DNA of 64,000 nt from Lepisosteus oculatus (Eukaryota > Chordata > Actinopteri > Semionotiformes > Lepisosteidae). Below the pieces are notes generated by a model. It saw nothing but the letters and a program-made list of their open reading frames with translations, had not been told where the DNA came from and searched no databases. The position numbers were made by a program, and so were the translations under genes. The DNA is taken from the NCBI RefSeq assembly GCF_040954835.1, contig NC_090698.1, positions 50,788,284-50,852,283 of the forward strand. The letters run 5' to 3'. This document shows, in pieces, positions 63,201 through 64,000 of this stretch; position 1 is the stretch's first letter, and every line of letters begins with the position of its first letter.

Positions 63201-63965
63201 CACGTGTTCGATAAAGCTGGAAGTTGGTTTTGCCAGTTCGCAAATAAACATTTTAGTACATTTCTGTATTGTCTCATTTTTTTTCTTTAATTTGCAGCCA
63301 TTTGTCGTAACAGCTGTGGTGATGGATTTTGCTCACGTCCAAACATGTGCACTTGCTCCAGTGGACAGATAGCTCCAACGTGTGGGTCTAAATCTAGTAA
63401 GTTCATGCCCATGGTGTAGTAATATTTTTTTCCAGAGTCTTTCATTAACAAAAGAGTATAAAACTCTAAAATCATAAACAGTAAACAAATCAGCTCTATA
63501 CTATTGCTTGGATATATATTAATACAGTATATATAGATTAATATATATCCAAGTACTAGTCTATATATTTGAAATGTTTCAACTTGTAGGTTGGCAGTTC
63601 TCTTCTCTTCATACGTGCCTTATAAAATGATTAAATGGCATGTTAATTGAAGTTAAATATTGAAAAAATATTTGAACCATTTTTAGTGTTGTATAGATTG
63701 TGATGGTTTGAACTTTTCCTATCTGCTATTACTATATTATCAATTGAATTGCAATTGATTATCATTTGGGAGGTTACTAAAAGTACTGAAAGACTGTTAT
63801 GTTGCTGGAAAACCTTGTAGTGAAGTAAGTTTTTTTAATTATTAACTGTTCCTGAATATTGTTTTACAGTTCAACAATGTAACACTAGGTGTATGAATGG
63901 AGGGTCTTGTGCTGAGGATCGTTGTCACTGTCAAAAGGGATACACAGGCACTTACTGTGGACAGC
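60079..63965 (+). CDS. fbn2: Fibrillin-2, exons 1-4 (3'-partial)
   Basis: Fibrillin-2 is a large secreted glycoprotein that polymerises into extracellular microfibrils and binds latent TGF-beta/BMP complexes. The four exons (60079-60260, 60876-60958, 63298-63396, 63870-63965) give 153 residues plus one base. They encode a hydrophobic signal peptide (about 1-26), a short propeptide, a furin site RVRRRG at 49-54, the Cys-rich fibrillin N-terminal domain with [20 protein letters not shown] (about 63-82), then EGF-like domains 1 and 2. [10 protein letters not shown] and the FLRG that follows nearly copy human FBN2 and differ from FBN1. The ATG has A at -3 and G at +4. The Pro-rich propeptide segment of human FBN2 is missing. 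The remaining exons lie beyond the window. Confidence 0.95.
60876..60958 (+). CDS. fbn2: fbn2 exon 2: fibrillin unique N-terminal domain
   Basis: Reads [20 protein letters not shown] and GGNQCIV, with the four Cys of the FUN domain. It is 83 nt, with acceptor AACAG and donor GTGAGT. Confidence 0.95.
60959..63297 (+). other. fbn2 intron 2
   Basis: AT-rich intron. A short open segment near 62480-62573 ([18 protein letters not shown]) weakly resembles a mariner-type transposase tail but is too short to call. Confidence 0.6.
63298..63396 (+). CDS. fbn2: fbn2 exon 3: EGF-like domain 1
   Basis: Reads [20 protein letters not shown] and [13 protein letters not shown], with six Cys in EGF spacing and no calcium-binding consensus. 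It is 99 nt, with donor GTAAGT. Confidence 0.95.
63507..63553. repeat. Perfect 17-bp inverted repeat in fbn2 intron 3
   Basis: CTTGGATATATATTAAT at 63507-63523 is mirrored exactly by ATTAATATATATCCAAG at 63537-63553, with a 13-nt spacer. It is AT-rich and could extrude as a cruciform. No function is assigned. Confidence 0.8.
63870..63965 (+). CDS. fbn2: fbn2 exon 4: EGF-like domain 2
   Basis: Reads [20 protein letters not shown] and [12 protein letters not shown], with six Cys. It is 96 nt, with acceptor TTTTACAG and donor GTAAGT, and leaves a split Pro codon to the next exon. Confidence 0.95.
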
Positions 63966-64000
63966 GTAAGTATTTTAAAAATACACTAAGATAGATTCAG

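Noticed and set aside
1..64000. CRISPR arrays, prokaryotic operons, tRNA or rRNA genes
   Set aside because: No regularly spaced repeats; 5S- and tRNA-like stretches are SINE heads followed by SINE bodies, not stand-alone RNA genes.

Overview
This is vertebrate nuclear DNA, most likely from a ray-finned fish. The evidence is GT-AG split genes, an AT-rich background, and fish-type repeats: a 5S-rRNA-headed SINE, two tRNA-type SINEs, Tc1, hAT, Penelope-like, L2/CR1-like and LTR sequence. A non-teleost ray-fin such as a gar or bowfin is possible, but the sequence does not prove it. There is no operon, CRISPR array or prokaryotic gene.

Three protein-coding loci can be read. (1) A plus-strand fatty-acid transport / very-long-chain acyl-CoA synthetase gene (SLC27 family, best fit SLC27A6, 'copy A') has exons 2-10 at 414-20921. 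Exon 1 lies before the window. All nine exons join in one open frame of 459 codons plus stop. (2) A second SLC27A6 copy ('copy B') lies on the minus strand at 24650-34823, tail-to-tail with copy A and about 3.7 kb from it. All ten exons can be found, but the copy is a pseudogene. It lacks an ATG where the family starts, has frameshifts in exons 1, 3, 4, 5, 7 and 8, a 480-bp LTR-like insertion with a 5-bp target duplication in exon 2, a GT-to-AT change at the exon 3 donor and an in-frame TGA in exon 10. (3) The 5' end of fibrillin-2 (FBN2) lies on the plus strand, with exons 1-4 at 60079-63965, and continues past the window.

Layout: 1-20921 copy A; 20922-24649 tail-to-tail intergenic DNA; 24650-34823 copy B; 34824-60078 a 25-kb intergenic stretch, repeat-rich to about 47.5 kb (hAT, SINEs, an unidentified GC-richer long-period repeat, an L2-like LINE, a Penelope-like tail) and repeat-poor after that; 60079-64000 FBN2. 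In human, SLC27A6 and FBN2 are head-to-head neighbours. Copy B and FBN2 keep that arrangement here, so the copy in the ancestral-looking position is the dead one and the inverted neighbour is intact.

The genes do not form a pathway. SLC27A6 activates or imports long-chain fatty acids at membranes, while fibrillin-2 builds extracellular microfibrils. Their adjacency is conserved synteny. No new molecular system was found; the most notable result is the inverted SLC27A6 pair with its record of decay.
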